From positions 434,001-498,000 of the forward strand of contig CAWHJF010000012.1 in NCBI GenBank assembly GCA_963829575.1: 64,000 nt of DNA. The letters run 5' to 3'. Under the pieces are notes generated by a model that was given only the letters and a program-made list of their open reading frames with translations, was not told where the DNA came from and ran no database searches. Origin of the DNA: KACC-23026 sp963829575 (GTDB taxonomy: Bacteria > Bacillota > Bacilli > Bacillales > Sporolactobacillaceae). Positions within the stretch are counted from its first letter, which is position 1. Each line of letters starts with the position of its first letter. Made by a program: the position numbers and the translations under genes. Shown here one piece after another: positions 44,258 through 54,065 of the stretch.

Positions 44258-45165
44258 TTTACACAGTGACACTGAATCCCTCAGTGGATTATTTCGTAAC
44301 CTTAGACAACTTTAGAGTTGGAGAAGTCAACCGCGTGCAACAAGATAAAAAAATGCCTGGGGGAAAAGGCATCAATGTGTCAAGAGTCCTCAAACGGTTT
44401 GGCATCGACAGCCTTCCGCTAGGGTTTATCGGTGGATTTACGGGTTCCTTTATTCAAACAAAGCTGGAACACGAACACATCAAAACGGATTTCATTGAGA
44501 TTCCTGGTGAAACCCGAATTAACGTCAAAATTAAAGCGGATCAAGAATCCGAGTTGAATGGCGGCGGTCCAGTTATTTCGGAGGAAGCTTTAAACGAGCT
44601 GTTGCAAAAACTTTCACACCTAAAGCAAGGGGATTGGCTCATTCTCTCAGGTTCTGTACCGAAGACGTTACCCTCAACGATTTATCAAAGTATGAGCGAA
44701 TCGGCAAAGAAAAAGGGTGCGGAATTTGTCGTCGACACAACCGGGGACTTTTTAAAACAAACCCTTGCCCATCGACCGTTTTTGATCAAACCGAACCGCC
44801 ATGAATTGGAGATGTATTTCAATGAAACCTGTCAGTCATTGAACGATATTCAACATCTTGCGAACCGGTTATTAGATGAAGGGCCACAAAATGTGTTGGT
44901 CTCAATGGGTGGAGAGGGTGCGCTTTTAGTAAATGAAAAAGAAACCCTTTTTGCCGAAGCGCCCAAAGGTAATGTGCGGAATTCCGTTGGTGCAGGAGAT
45001 TCACTGGTTGCAGGTTTCATTGGCCATTACGCCGAGAACCGCGATCTGATCGAAGCGTTTCGATTTGGGATCGCCTCAGGCAGTGCGACCGCTTTTTCGG
45101 TCGATTTGTGTGAACGGAACAACGTTGAAGCACTTCTTCCTGACATAAAAATACAAAGGCTTTAA
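44254..45165 (+). CDS. fruK: 1-phosphofructokinase
   Basis: Phosphorylates fructose-1-phosphate to fructose-1,6-bisphosphate with ATP. The 303-aa PfkB-family kinase has MIYTVTLNPSVDYFV at the N-terminus, PGGKGINVSRVLKRFG (about residues 33-48) and the catalytic SVGAGDSLVAGFIG (about 248-261, Asp base). It is coupled to fruR by a 4-bp overlap and sits 25 bp before fruA. Confidence 0.94.
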   Translation: MIYTVTLNPSVDYFVTLDNFRVGEVNRVQQDKKMPGGKGINVSRVLKRFGIDSLPLGFIGGFTGSFIQTKLEHEHIKTDFIEIPGETRINVKIKADQESELNGGGPVISEEALNELLQKLSHLKQGDWLILSGSVPKTLPSTIYQSMSESAKKKGAEFVVDTTGDFLKQTLAHRPFLIKPNRHELEMYFNETCQSLNDIQHLANRLLDEGPQNVLVSMGGEGALLVNEKETLFAEAPKGNVRNSVGAGDSLVAGFIGHYAENRDLIEAFRFGIASGSATAFSVDLCERNNVEALLPDIKIQRL

Positions 45166-45190
45166 GCCCATATTTAGAGGAGGTTTAACT

Positions 45191-47080
45191 ATGAAGATTA
45201 CGGATTTGTTATCCATTGAGACGATTCAGCTTGACGTGCAGGCTTCTCAAAAAAAGGAGGTTCTGGATGAATTAGCGGCGAAATTAAAGGAAGCTGGAAA
45301 ACTGAATGATCTCAAAGGCTACCGAAAAGCGATTGATGCAAGAGAAGCTGAAAGCACAACGGGAATTGGGGAAGGGATTGCCATCCCGCACGCTAAGACC
45401 GCAGCAGTCAAAACACCGGCGATCGCATTTGGTCGATCTAAATCAGGGGTGGACTATGAATCATTAGATGGAAAACCGGCTCATTTGTTCTTTATGATTG
45501 CAGCGAGTGAAGGGGCATCGAATGAGCATCTTGAAACGCTCTCTAAATTGTCAACCTATCTCATTCAGGAAGCGTTTAGAAAGCAACTTTTGAGTGCGCC
45601 AACACCAGAAGCGGTGATTGATTTATTTGAGCAAAAAGAAGCGGATGAGGATCAAGAAGCGTTGCCATCCAGTTCAGGTTTAACCGGCTCCAAATACTTG
45701 GTTGGCGTAACGGGTTGTCCGACTGGGATTGCCCATACGTACATGGCCGCTGATTCCTTGAAACAAAAAGCAAAAGAACTCGGCTATGAAATGAAAGTAC
45801 AAACCAATGGTTCGACAGGTGTAAAAAATCAATTAACTGAAGAAGATATACGTAACGCAGTGGGGGTCATTGTCGCTGCCGATACAAAAGTAGATCTGGC
45901 GCCATTCGTTGGGAAACCTGTCGTCGAAGTACCGGTCACAGCTGGAATTCGAAATCCAGAAGGCCTTATTAATCAGGTTATTAATGGAGAAGCACCGATT
46001 TATAGTGGATCAGGTAAAAGCTTTCAGGATGAACGATCTGACGCAAAAGCTGAGCGTAAATCCAAACAGTCTGGATTTTATCGTCACTTGATGAACGGGG
46101 TTTCCTTCATGCTGCCGTTTGTTGTGGGTGGTGGGATCTTAATAGCGCTGTCGTTTTTCTGGGGCATTCATTCAGCTGATCCAAAGTTCCCAGATCAATA
46201 TAATGCCTTTGCAGCCGCTTTAAATGATATCGGTGGGGGACACGCGTTTGCTCTTATGGTACCAATCCTTGCCGGTTACATCGCATTTAGTATTGCCGAC
46301 CGGCCAGGCCTTGCGCCAGGTGTTGTTGGCGGTTATATGGCCGCAACAAGTGGCGCTGGTTTCTTGGGTGGGATCATTGCCGGTTTCTTAGCCGGTTATG
46401 TGGTTCAATTATTAAAATGGGTGTTTAGCCGACTTCCACAGACCTTGGAAGGCCTAAAACCAGTCTTGCTTTTCCCAGTATTCGGAATCGCGATCACGGG
46501 TTTGATTATGACATTGGTCGATATCCCCGTTCATGGGCTAATGATGGGGATTACGAATTGGCTCAACCATCTCGGTACGGCAAATCTTGCTCTATTAGGA
46601 ATGATCCTAGGCGGAATGATGGCGATTGATATGGGTGGACCGTTTAACAAAGCGGCTTACACCTTTGGGCTGGCGGCGCTTAGTGCAGGTAACGATTTCC
46701 CTCAAGCTGCTACTATGGCGGGCGGAATGGTCCCACCGCTTGGAATGGCGGTGGCAACGCTGCTATTTGCAAAGAAATTTGATAATGCTCAAAGAAATGC
46801 AGGGCGGACAGCGATTGCGCTTGGATTATCTTTTATCACAGAGGGAGCGATTCCTTTTGCCGCTGCAGACCCAATTCGTGTTATAATTTCTAGTGTAATT
46901 GGTTCGGCCATCACAGGCGGCCTTGTCTCTTCAATGAAACTTGGACTACGCGCACCACATGGCGGTGTCTTTGTCATCCCATTCGTGTCCGGTAGCCCTT
47001 GGCTCTATCTCTTATTTATTATAATAGGAGCATTAATTACAGGGGTCATCTATGGTATATGGAAGAAACCAATTAAATAA
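45191..47080 (+). CDS. fruA: PTS fructose transporter subunit IIABC
   Basis: A 629-aa permease that imports fructose as fructose-1-phosphate. EIIA at about 1-148 with phospho-His67 in EGIAIPHAK. EIIB at about 166-265 with phospho-Cys176 in VTGCPTGIAHTYMA. EIIC at about 290-629 with eight to ten transmembrane segments. The order IIA-IIB-IIC is that of B. subtilis FruA. Start ATG has GAGGAGG. It is co-transcribed with fruR and fruK. Confidence 0.95.
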   Translation: MKITDLLSIETIQLDVQASQKKEVLDELAAKLKEAGKLNDLKGYRKAIDAREAESTTGIGEGIAIPHAKTAAVKTPAIAFGRSKSGVDYESLDGKPAHLFFMIAASEGASNEHLETLSKLSTYLIQEAFRKQLLSAPTPEAVIDLFEQKEADEDQEALPSSSGLTGSKYLVGVTGCPTGIAHTYMAADSLKQKAKELGYEMKVQTNGSTGVKNQLTEEDIRNAVGVIVAADTKVDLAPFVGKPVVEVPVTAGIRNPEGLINQVINGEAPIYSGSGKSFQDERSDAKAERKSKQSGFYRHLMNGVSFMLPFVVGGGILIALSFFWGIHSADPKFPDQYNAFAAALNDIGGGHAFALMVPILAGYIAFSIADRPGLAPGVVGGYMAATSGAGFLGGIIAGFLAGYVVQLLKWVFSRLPQTLEGLKPVLLFPVFGIAITGLIMTLVDIPVHGLMMGITNWLNHLGTANLALLGMILGGMMAIDMGGPFNKAAYTFGLAALSAGNDFPQAATMAGGMVPPLGMAVATLLFAKKFDNAQRNAGRTAIALGLSFITEGAIPFAAADPIRVIISSVIGSAITGGLVSSMKLGLRAPHGGVFVIPFVSGSPWLYLLFIIIGALITGVIYGIWKKPIK

Positions 47081-47136
47081 AGAAACTCTGTTAAATGTTT
47101 TTGTGAAGAAGTAAGGAGTTTAGAATGTCCTGCTAA

Positions 47137-47176
47137 AGCCAACTTGTGCGTGCAAGTTGGCTGATACAGGTTTTTT
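47137..47176 (+). terminator. Hairpin between fruA and ptsH
   Basis: AGCCAACTTG/CAAGTTGGCT is a perfect 10-bp stem with a six-base loop, followed 8 nt later by TTTTTT. The delayed T-run suggests a partial terminator or attenuator rather than a full stop. Confidence 0.55.
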
Positions 47177-47248
47177 CCATTCTCTTTACTGACCTTAACC
47201 GAAACGTTTGACAACACAAAAAGAAAAGTTTTTTAAGGAGGATGCCCA

Positions 47249-47518
47249 ATGGCAGTAGAAAAAACATTTACAGTAAAAAGTGAATCCGGTATTCATGCAC
47301 GTCCCGCAACTGTATTGGTTCAAAAAGCGAGCCAATTTACTTCAGAGGTCTCAATTGAGGCGGGCGGAAAAACATCTAATCTGAAATCAATTATGGGTGT
47401 TATGGCAATGGGAATCTCTAAAGGGACCGAAATCAAAATCACCACATCTGGTCCAGATGAATCCGACGCACTTGCCGGTGTAGAAGAAGTGCTCCACTCT
47501 GAAGGATTGGCTGAGTAA
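47249..47518 (+). CDS. ptsH: PTS phosphocarrier protein HPr
   Basis: An 89-aa phosphocarrier. The active His is in GIHARPAT (residue 16 counting Met; His15 by convention) and the regulatory Ser47 (Ser46) in NLKSIMGVM, the HprK target that makes it a CcpA co-effector. Start ATG has AAGGAGG. Its stop shares one base with the ptsI start (TAATG), so ptsHI are coupled. Confidence 0.96.
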   Translation: MAVEKTFTVKSESGIHARPATVLVQKASQFTSEVSIEAGGKTSNLKSIMGVMAMGISKGTEIKITTSGPDESDALAGVEEVLHSEGLAE

Positions 47519-49233
47519 TGGTCCAAGTTATTAAAGGAATTCCTGCTTCATCCGGTATCGCGATTGGGAGAGCCTTTTTGCTTGAACATTCAGCTCCCGC
47601 AATTGAAAAAAAAACCGTCGATTCGGCTGCTTCAGAATTGGACAAGCTTGGACAAGCGGTTGCAGATTCGAAACGGGATCTAGAGAAAATCAAAGACCAA
47701 ACGGCTCAGAACCTAGGTGAAGATAAGGCAGCGATTTTTGCTGCCCATCTTCTTGTATTAGATGATCCGGAATTTATAGGAGCCATCCGTACAAAGATTG
47801 AATCTGAAAACGTAAATGCCGAGTTTGCGTTAGACGAAGTGGCCTCGCAGTTCATTACTATTTTTGAGTCGATGGACAATGATTACATGAAAGAGCGGGC
47901 GGCCGATATTCGAGATGTGACCAAACGCATCACCCATTATATATTGGGAATTCCGTTTGCAACACCTGCTGACCTCATGGAGGAAAGTATTATTGTCGCA
48001 GAAGATCTTTCACCATCGGATACGGCTCAGTTAAATCGTCAATATGCATTGGGATTTGCCACGAATATTGGCGGTCGAACCTCGCATTCCGCGATCATGT
48101 CCCGCTCGCTTGAGATTCCTGCTGTGGTGGGGACAAAGACGATCACAGAACAAGTGAATCAAGGGGATTTGCTAATTTTGGACGGTCTAGAAGGTCAGGT
48201 TTTGGTTAATCCTACCGAATCTGAAGTTGAGGCGTATCGGCAAAAACAAGCGCACTTCAAAGCACAACAAGCTGAGTGGGCCGTTTTAAAAGATGAGTCG
48301 ACGGTTACAAGCGATGGGGTTCATGTCGAACTCGGCGCCAATATTGGAAATCCTGGTGACCTAGAAGGCGTTCTGAATAATGGCGGCGAAGCCATCGGGT
48401 TGTATCGGACTGAATTTTTATATATGGGCCGTGATCAACTCCCGACCGAAGAGGAACAGTTCGACGCTTATAAAAAAGTGCTAGAAGGCATGAAAGGGCA
48501 TCCGGTCGTTATTCGAACGCTCGACATTGGTGGAGACAAAGAACTTCCTTATTTGAATTTACCTAAAGAGCTTAACCCATTCCTTGGTTATCGAGCTATT
48601 CGACTTTGTTTGGATCAACAGGCTATTTTTAGGACCCAGCTTCGGGCTTTACTTCGAGCCAGTACCTATGGAAATCTAAAGATCATGTTCCCGATGATTG
48701 CGGCGCTTGAAGAGCTTCGAGAAGCAAAGGCCATTTTAGAAGAAGAAAAGCAAGGCTTGCTGGAAAAAGGGATTGACGTTTCAGAGGCTTTGGAGGTCGG
48801 GATGATGGTCGAGATCCCATCGGTTGCGGTGTTGGCGGATCGATTTGCTAAAGAAGTTGACTTCTTTAGCATCGGAACCAACGACTTGATTCAATATACC
48901 CTAGCCGCTGATCGGATGAATGAGAAGATATCGTATCTCTATCAACCGTTCCATCCCTCTATTTTGCGTTTGATTCACCGTGTCATTGAAGCGGCACACG
49001 CAAAAGGCAAATGGGTGGGCATGTGTGGCGAAATGGCGGGCGAACCACTCGCGATTCCAATTTTACTTGGACTCGGGCTTGATGAATTCAGCATGAGCGC
49101 GACGTCGATCCTGCCGGCAAGAAGTCAATTAAAAGGCTTATCGAAAAGTGAAGCCGAATCCCATATCGAAACCATTCTCGATTTGGATACAGCAGAAGAT
49201 GTTGTGAATTATGTGAAGGCTCATTTCGAATAG
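47518..49233 (+). CDS. ptsI: PTS enzyme I
   Basis: PEP-protein phosphotransferase of 571 aa. The phospho-histidine motif is GGRTSHSAIMSRSLEIPAVVG (about residues 183-203). The C-terminal PEP-binding domain carries FFSIGTNDLIQYTLAADR and the cysteine region GMCGEMAG (about residue 502). It directly follows ptsH. Together the two charge all PTS permeases, not only FruA. Confidence 0.96.
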   Translation: MVQVIKGIPASSGIAIGRAFLLEHSAPAIEKKTVDSAASELDKLGQAVADSKRDLEKIKDQTAQNLGEDKAAIFAAHLLVLDDPEFIGAIRTKIESENVNAEFALDEVASQFITIFESMDNDYMKERAADIRDVTKRITHYILGIPFATPADLMEESIIVAEDLSPSDTAQLNRQYALGFATNIGGRTSHSAIMSRSLEIPAVVGTKTITEQVNQGDLLILDGLEGQVLVNPTESEVEAYRQKQAHFKAQQAEWAVLKDESTVTSDGVHVELGANIGNPGDLEGVLNNGGEAIGLYRTEFLYMGRDQLPTEEEQFDAYKKVLEGMKGHPVVIRTLDIGGDKELPYLNLPKELNPFLGYRAIRLCLDQQAIFRTQLRALLRASTYGNLKIMFPMIAALEELREAKAILEEEKQGLLEKGIDVSEALEVGMMVEIPSVAVLADRFAKEVDFFSIGTNDLIQYTLAADRMNEKISYLYQPFHPSILRLIHRVIEAAHAKGKWVGMCGEMAGEPLAIPILLGLGLDEFSMSATSILPARSQLKGLSKSEAESHIETILDLDTAEDVVNYVKAHFE

Positions 49234-49239
49234 CATTAA

Positions 49240-49271
49240 GACAAAACCAGCCTTTAAGGGCTGGTTTTGTC
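49240..49271 (+). terminator. Terminator of ptsI
   Basis: GACAAAACCAGCC / GGGCTGGTTTTGTC perfect stem. Confidence 0.85.
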
Positions 49272-49319
49272 AGTGTTTAGGAAAACTATGGAATCTGGAC
49301 TTGTGAATCAATCAAAAAT

Positions 49320-49446
49320 TAAAGCCTCGTTTCACAGTGCGGAGAGAACTTCGATTTCCGCGGGCGAGATATTAGTCTCCTCGGAAAACAAACACTTTCC
49401 GCGGGGTCTTCTTTTAGACGCAGGAGCAAGCGAGAGAATATCCACA
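49320..49446. repeat. Dispersed intergenic repeat, copy B
   Basis: Carries TTAGACGCAGGAGCAAGCGAG (49414 onward), shared with copy A, and GC-rich CCGCGGG/CCGCGGGG blocks. A gene-free stretch of about 300 bp between the pts terminator and the PBP gene. No inverted terminal repeats were located. Confidence 0.55.
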
Positions 49447-49493
49447 TCATTTGCACAATCTCCAATTTTTTGTTAAACCATTTGAAATAGGCT

Positions 49494-49531
49494 TTCAGGG
49501 AGTGACGGTAAGCTTAACGCACTCTCCTGAA
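49494..49531 (-). terminator. Weak terminator of the PBP gene
   Basis: TTCAGGGAGTG/CACTCTCCTGAA hairpin just past the minus-strand stop, without a good T-run. Confidence 0.5.
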
Positions 49532-49538
49532 TCCGTCT

Positions 49539-51581
49539 TTATTTTAACTCGGTAAAAGCTTGCTTGACTTTTCCTACGACATAGTGGCTTCCGCCTTTAT
49601 CTTGAACATTTTCGACCATCATAGAGATGAGAAGGTTGGAGGGGTTTGTGTTATATGCGACAAACCAACCATCTTCTTTTCCCGTTGTCCCCTGTTTACT
49701 TTTGAATTCAGCAGTGCCTGTTTTTCCGGCAATAGAGAGTCCGGCAACATACGGCTTATAAGCCGTGCCTTCTGGGGATTGGACAACTTGTTCGAGGTCT
49801 TTTGAGATTAAGGCAGCATTCTCGGCGCTAATGACACCTTTTTTCCAATATGTTGGGCGGTCACTCTCGTTTAAAATCAACTTGGGTTGAATCAGATTGC
49901 CCTGGTTCACAAACGCTGAGAAATCGACGGCCAAGTGAAGTGGATTGACTTTGACTTCGCCTTGCCCATAACCAGAGTTCGCGATTAACAGGCTTGATTT
50001 AAGCGCGCCACTATTGGACACCTGGGATTTTGCGAGCGGATAAGCAAAAGGAACGCGTTCGCCAAAGCCAAAATTCTCGAGTCCGTCCACCAGGTTTTGA
50101 CCGCCAATTTTCAAGGCCGTTTGTGCAAAATAAATGTTATCGGAATAAACAAGGGCGTCGCGAAGATTAACTTGACCTAAATAATCCAATCGGTGCACAT
50201 AATAATTACCCCATGACGCATCCTTTTGCCAATCCTTCCCTTTAATGGTGAGCGCTTCGTCGGGATTAAGGACGTCTTGATTCAAACCAATGGCTGCCAC
50301 TAGTGGTTTAAGACTGGAACCAGGTGCATAGGTTTGGGTAAATCGATTAAGCAGAGGTTGATCCGGATCATTCAACAAATTTTGATAGTCGGATGTTGAG
50401 ATTCCTAAGACAAATTGATTTGGATCAAATGTAGGGGTGCTCACCATACCTAGAACGTCCCCTGTCTTAGGATTCATGGCTACTGCGGTCCCAAGATCAC
50501 CTTGCAATTGATTGTACAAGCTTTCTTGAACGGTCGAATCGATCGTGAGTTTAATCGTTTTTCCATTCTTTGGTGCGCGTTTTGCAAGCGTCTTAACGGG
50601 TTGCTTGTTTCGGTCAAGGATCTGAATGTCAGCCCCATTTCGTGCGCGCAATTGATCTTCAAACACATTCTCTAATCCCTTTTTTCCTATAATCGAGTTC
50701 TCAGTGTATCCACTCGTTGACGGTTCCGCCTTTAACACATCGCTCGAAATGGGACCGACATAGCCGATGAGAGGCGCGCATGCCTTTCCGCACGGGTAGA
50801 CACGGGCGGGGACATCTTTTGTCAGGACACCCGGGAGGTCTGATGCTTCACTTATAAGCTGTGAATTAAGCGCAGAGACCGTCTTGATCGGAACAAATGT
50901 GTCGGGTGTCACCCAACTTTTGGCGAGTTGTTGATCGATAAAATCAGGGGATAGGCCGAGTAGATCGGCTAAGGGTTGTTTGGAAACAGAATCCTGCCAT
51001 TTTTTCGGATAGATGCCAATTTGAACGGCAGTTCCGTTAATGGCAAGGCCCTCACCATTCCGATCCAAAATTTCTCCTCTTGTCGCTGGAAGGTTGGTGA
51101 CATGGACCGTTTGACCAGGTTTTAAAGACTGAATAATCAGGGAGGGGTTCCAGTTTACGAACCATTGGCTGGTTTTTTTCTGCTGCTTTGTTGTGGTCAC
51201 TTTGTTAAGAGTTAAGCTTCCGTTGTATTTAAGCGCACCGGCAAGGGTTCCCATTTGAACGTGATAGGTAAAGGTTTTGCGGGTGTCTTTCTTGTTTGAG
51301 CCTTGGTTTTTTGCGGGTTTTTGAAGCGTAATGTGCAGATGGTTAGCCTCGATGCCGCTATAGATTGCTTTGTAACGGGAGACGAACGCCTTGTGCGATT
51401 CGGTTTGTTTAACATTCGGTGAGAGAAGCTGATACATCGCGTCAAAATCTTGATGATTCCAAGCGTTCACATAGGATTGGGCGCGGTCAAATGGAGTTAC
51501 GGGCTTCGCACATCCTGTCCCAATAAAAATGAGCGTCATTGCAAGTAAGAGAACAAGAATAATGGTTCGTTTGGCTTTCAC
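49539..51581 (-). CDS. Class B penicillin-binding protein (PBP3/PbpC-like)
   Basis: A 680-aa transpeptidase lipoprotein. The frame extends upstream to 51761, but GTG 51581 after AGGAGGGG gives a clean lipoprotein signal ending IGTGC. Domains in order: NTF2-like MecA_N (about 30-145), PBP dimerisation (about 155-320) and transpeptidase. Active-site motifs are SSLK in YAPGSSLKPL (about residue 420), SDN in VYSDNIYF and KTG in IAGKTGTAEF. The MecA_N domain is shared with B. subtilis PbpC and staphylococcal PBP2a. It crosslinks septal or lateral peptidoglycan outside the membrane. Confidence 0.9.
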   Translation of the reverse strand: MKAKRTIILVLLLAMTLIFIGTGCAKPVTPFDRAQSYVNAWNHQDFDAMYQLLSPNVKQTESHKAFVSRYKAIYSGIEANHLHITLQKPAKNQGSNKKDTRKTFTYHVQMGTLAGALKYNGSLTLNKVTTTKQQKKTSQWFVNWNPSLIIQSLKPGQTVHVTNLPATRGEILDRNGEGLAINGTAVQIGIYPKKWQDSVSKQPLADLLGLSPDFIDQQLAKSWVTPDTFVPIKTVSALNSQLISEASDLPGVLTKDVPARVYPCGKACAPLIGYVGPISSDVLKAEPSTSGYTENSIIGKKGLENVFEDQLRARNGADIQILDRNKQPVKTLAKRAPKNGKTIKLTIDSTVQESLYNQLQGDLGTAVAMNPKTGDVLGMVSTPTFDPNQFVLGISTSDYQNLLNDPDQPLLNRFTQTYAPGSSLKPLVAAIGLNQDVLNPDEALTIKGKDWQKDASWGNYYVHRLDYLGQVNLRDALVYSDNIYFAQTALKIGGQNLVDGLENFGFGERVPFAYPLAKSQVSNSGALKSSLLIANSGYGQGEVKVNPLHLAVDFSAFVNQGNLIQPKLILNESDRPTYWKKGVISAENAALISKDLEQVVQSPEGTAYKPYVAGLSIAGKTGTAEFKSKQGTTGKEDGWFVAYNTNPSNLLISMMVENVQDKGGSHYVVGKVKQAFTELK

Positions 51582-52061
51582 GTTCGCCCCTCCTGATTTT
51601 AGTAGTTTCAACTTGTATACGCATCTACTAAAACGTATGCGAGAGAGTCGAAATCTAGTACAAGGTGGGAAAGATTGAGTTTGACTCTCGCGACGAATGG
51701 GGCTTAAGAGAAGGGTTTCTAGCCATTGAACAGAAATGTCAGAAAAAATGTAAAAGCTCACATATTTCTAGTGAAATTATAGGGGCGTGATATATTAAAT
51801 ATGCAGCCGACATAATACATGTCCAACCAATCTTGATCTGCTTGCCCCCCTAAAAAGACTCTCAGGGTTTTACCTTGAGGGTCTTTTTTCCTGGATAGCC
51901 AAGAAGGCTGACACAGGGTGGAACAGAAGGGTACACCGTCTATCACCGAATATAACCTTCAAAGACATTGCTTGCGCTATTAACCTTGAGAGGTAATATT
52001 TATAATGGAGAAGCAGAAACCGAGAAAGAAGCGAAAGCATTGACGTAAGGGGAATAAACAG
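51582..52061. other. Intergenic region before the intron RT
   Basis: 480 bp without a supported gene. A strong, apparently orphan terminator lies in the middle (51852-51889). The part after about 51960 may be the 5' non-coding part of the group II intron, but no GTGCG-type intron boundary was recognised. Confidence 0.4.
51852..51889. terminator. Orphan bidirectional terminator
   Basis: AAAAAGACTCTCAGG pairs with CTTGAGGGTCTTTTT. No gene ends here on either strand, which suggests lost DNA or a regulatory RNA. Confidence 0.7.
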
Positions 52062-52997
52062 ATGAAGAAGCGTGTCTGGTATAGTCTATACGACAAGATA
52101 TACGCAAAATCAAACCTAGAAAATGCCTTTTCCCTAGTGAAGAAAAATAAAGGTGCGCCTGGGGTCGATAAAGTGACGATCAAGACGTATGAGCAGAATT
52201 TGGAGGACAATCTAGAAGTGCTCCAAGAGAAACTCAAAAGTAAAACTTATCGACCTAAACCTGTTCGAAGAAAGATGATTGAAAAAGATAACGGTAAGAT
52301 GCGCCCTTTAGGCATCCCAACTGTTGAAGATCGAGTTGTTCAAGCGGCGATTCGAAACATTTTGGAACCTATCTTTGAGGCTGATTTTCTTCCTTGTAGC
52401 TATGGATTCCGACCTGGGATCGGTGCACACATGGCATTAGACAAGGTAACTGAGCACTTAGAAGATGGGTATCGTTATGTGATCGACGCTGATTTACAAA
52501 CTTATTTTGACACGATTCCGCATGACAAATTGGAACAACAGATAAGGAAGCGTGTAACGGATGGTTCTGTTATCAACCTTATACACCAGTTTTTAAAAGC
52601 AGGAGTTCTTGAAGGAGAGCTTTATCAAGATACCCCCGAAGGGGCTCCTCAAGGCGGCGTTCTTAGTCCATTACTTTCGAATATCTATCTGCACCAATTA
52701 GATCAACTTATGACGGAACGCGGACATCGAATCGTAAGATTCGCTGATGATTTTATTATTTTGTGCAAAAGTCAAAAGGGTGCAGAACGAGTTATGAGAG
52801 GTACTAAAGTCTTTCTCGAAAAGGAACTTGGGCTTACCGTTAATGAAGATAAAACAAAAGTGGTTAACGCTGAGAAAGAACCATTTACCTTTCTTGGATA
52901 TGAATTCATTGGAAATATCCGAAGGATCGACCCAAAGAAGGAAGCGAAATTGTATAGAAAATACAACCTGGTTACAAGGTGTAAAGCTAATTATTAG
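52062..52997 (+). mobile_element. Truncated group II intron reverse transcriptase/maturase
   Basis: A 311-aa RT domain. Block RT0/1 is LVKKNKGAPGVDKVTIKTYE, RT2 PLGIPTVEDRVVQAAIRNIL, RT3 SYGFRPG and DADLQTYFDTIPHD, RT4 APQGGVLSPLLSNIYL, and the catalytic RFADDFIIL (FADD). It stops after EFIGNIRRIDPKKEAKLYRK, so the maturase X domain and DNA-binding/endonuclease region, normally another 100 residues, are missing. A domain V hairpin was not seen downstream. It is probably a dead or truncated intron. Confidence 0.82.
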
Positions 52998-53005
52998 TGG
53001 AAAAT

Positions 53006-53046
53006 AAGAGCATCTGAGTCCGTCGACTCGTGAAGGCGGACACCAG
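53006..53046 (+). repeat. Short repeat shared with the gerQ region
   Basis: AAGAGCATCTGAGTCCG...GGCGGACACCAG lies just past the truncated RT. A near copy is on the opposite strand at 62203-62243. Confidence 0.6.
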
Positions 53047-53173
53047 TGCCAATGGCAAGACGATCTGACTAAAACAAGATTCATATAAGCAAAACACGTT
53101 TCAAATTCACCATTTTTAGTTAAAGTAAGAGGAGGAGCTCATATTAAGTAAGAAATCTGAAGGAGGAGAAAAA

Positions 53174-54007
53174 ATGGGTAAGCGCACATCGTTACAAGAC
53201 ACATTAACTTTAAACAATGGGGTTGAAATGCCGTGGTTTGGCCTGGGTGTCTATAAAGCTAATAATGGTAAGGAAGTCCAGCAAGCCGTTGAATCAGCAA
53301 TAGAGACCGGCTATCGCTCAATCGACACGGCTGCATTTTATGAAAATGAAGAGGGTGTTGGAGCGGCGCTAAAAGCTTCAGGAGTCTCACGTGAGACCAT
53401 TTTTGTCACCACTAAAGTTTGGAACGACCGTCAAGGCTATGAAGAAACGCTCAAATCGTTTGAAGAAAGTCGCCAAAAATTGCAACTGGACTATATCGAC
53501 CTCTTCCTCGTCCATTGGCCGATCAAAGGAAAATACAAAGACACGTGGCGCGCGCTAGAAAAACTTTATCATGATGGACAAATTCGGGCCATCGGCGTTA
53601 GTAACTTTAAAGAACATCATTTGGATGACTTGTTAAGTAGTAGTGAAATTGTCCCTGCAGTCAATCAAATTGAGCTTCATCCACGTTTAACTCAAGAAGG
53701 GATTCGAGCGTATTGTAAAGAAAAAGGGATTGCGGTAGAAGCGTGGAGTCCGTTGATGAAGGCGCGGATTTTCGAGAATCCAACCTTACAAAACTTAGCT
53801 CAAAAATATGGAAAAACACCCGCGCAAATCATCCTAAGATGGGATTTGGATCGGGACATCATTACGATTCCGAAATCCGTTACACCCTCTCGAATTAAGG
53901 AAAATGCCGATGTGTTTGATTTTTCATTAGAAGAAGCGGATTTAAAAGCGATTGATGCCTTAAACCAAGACGAGCGAACAGGTCCAGACCCAGATGAAAT
54001 GAGCTAA
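53174..54007 (+). CDS. Aldo/keto reductase (YvgN/glyoxal reductase type)
   Basis: A 277-aa NADPH-dependent AKR. The N-terminal LNNGVEMPWFGLGVYK, SIDTAAFYENEEGVG with catalytic Asp and Tyr, FVTTKVW with Lys and LDYIDLFLVHWP with His match the AKR5G-type YvgN of B. subtilis, active on methylglyoxal. IPKSVTPSRIKEN is the NADP-binding block. Start ATG has AAGGAGGAG. It is followed 58 bp later by an SDR gene in the same direction. Confidence 0.87.
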   Translation: MGKRTSLQDTLTLNNGVEMPWFGLGVYKANNGKEVQQAVESAIETGYRSIDTAAFYENEEGVGAALKASGVSRETIFVTTKVWNDRQGYEETLKSFEESRQKLQLDYIDLFLVHWPIKGKYKDTWRALEKLYHDGQIRAIGVSNFKEHHLDDLLSSSEIVPAVNQIELHPRLTQEGIRAYCKEKGIAVEAWSPLMKARIFENPTLQNLAQKYGKTPAQIILRWDLDRDIITIPKSVTPSRIKENADVFDFSLEEADLKAIDALNQDERTGPDPDEMS

Positions 54008-54065
54008 CTTAAGACCCTATAAATCTTGAATTGAGAAAACACTCATAGAAAAGGGGGGCTCTCAA

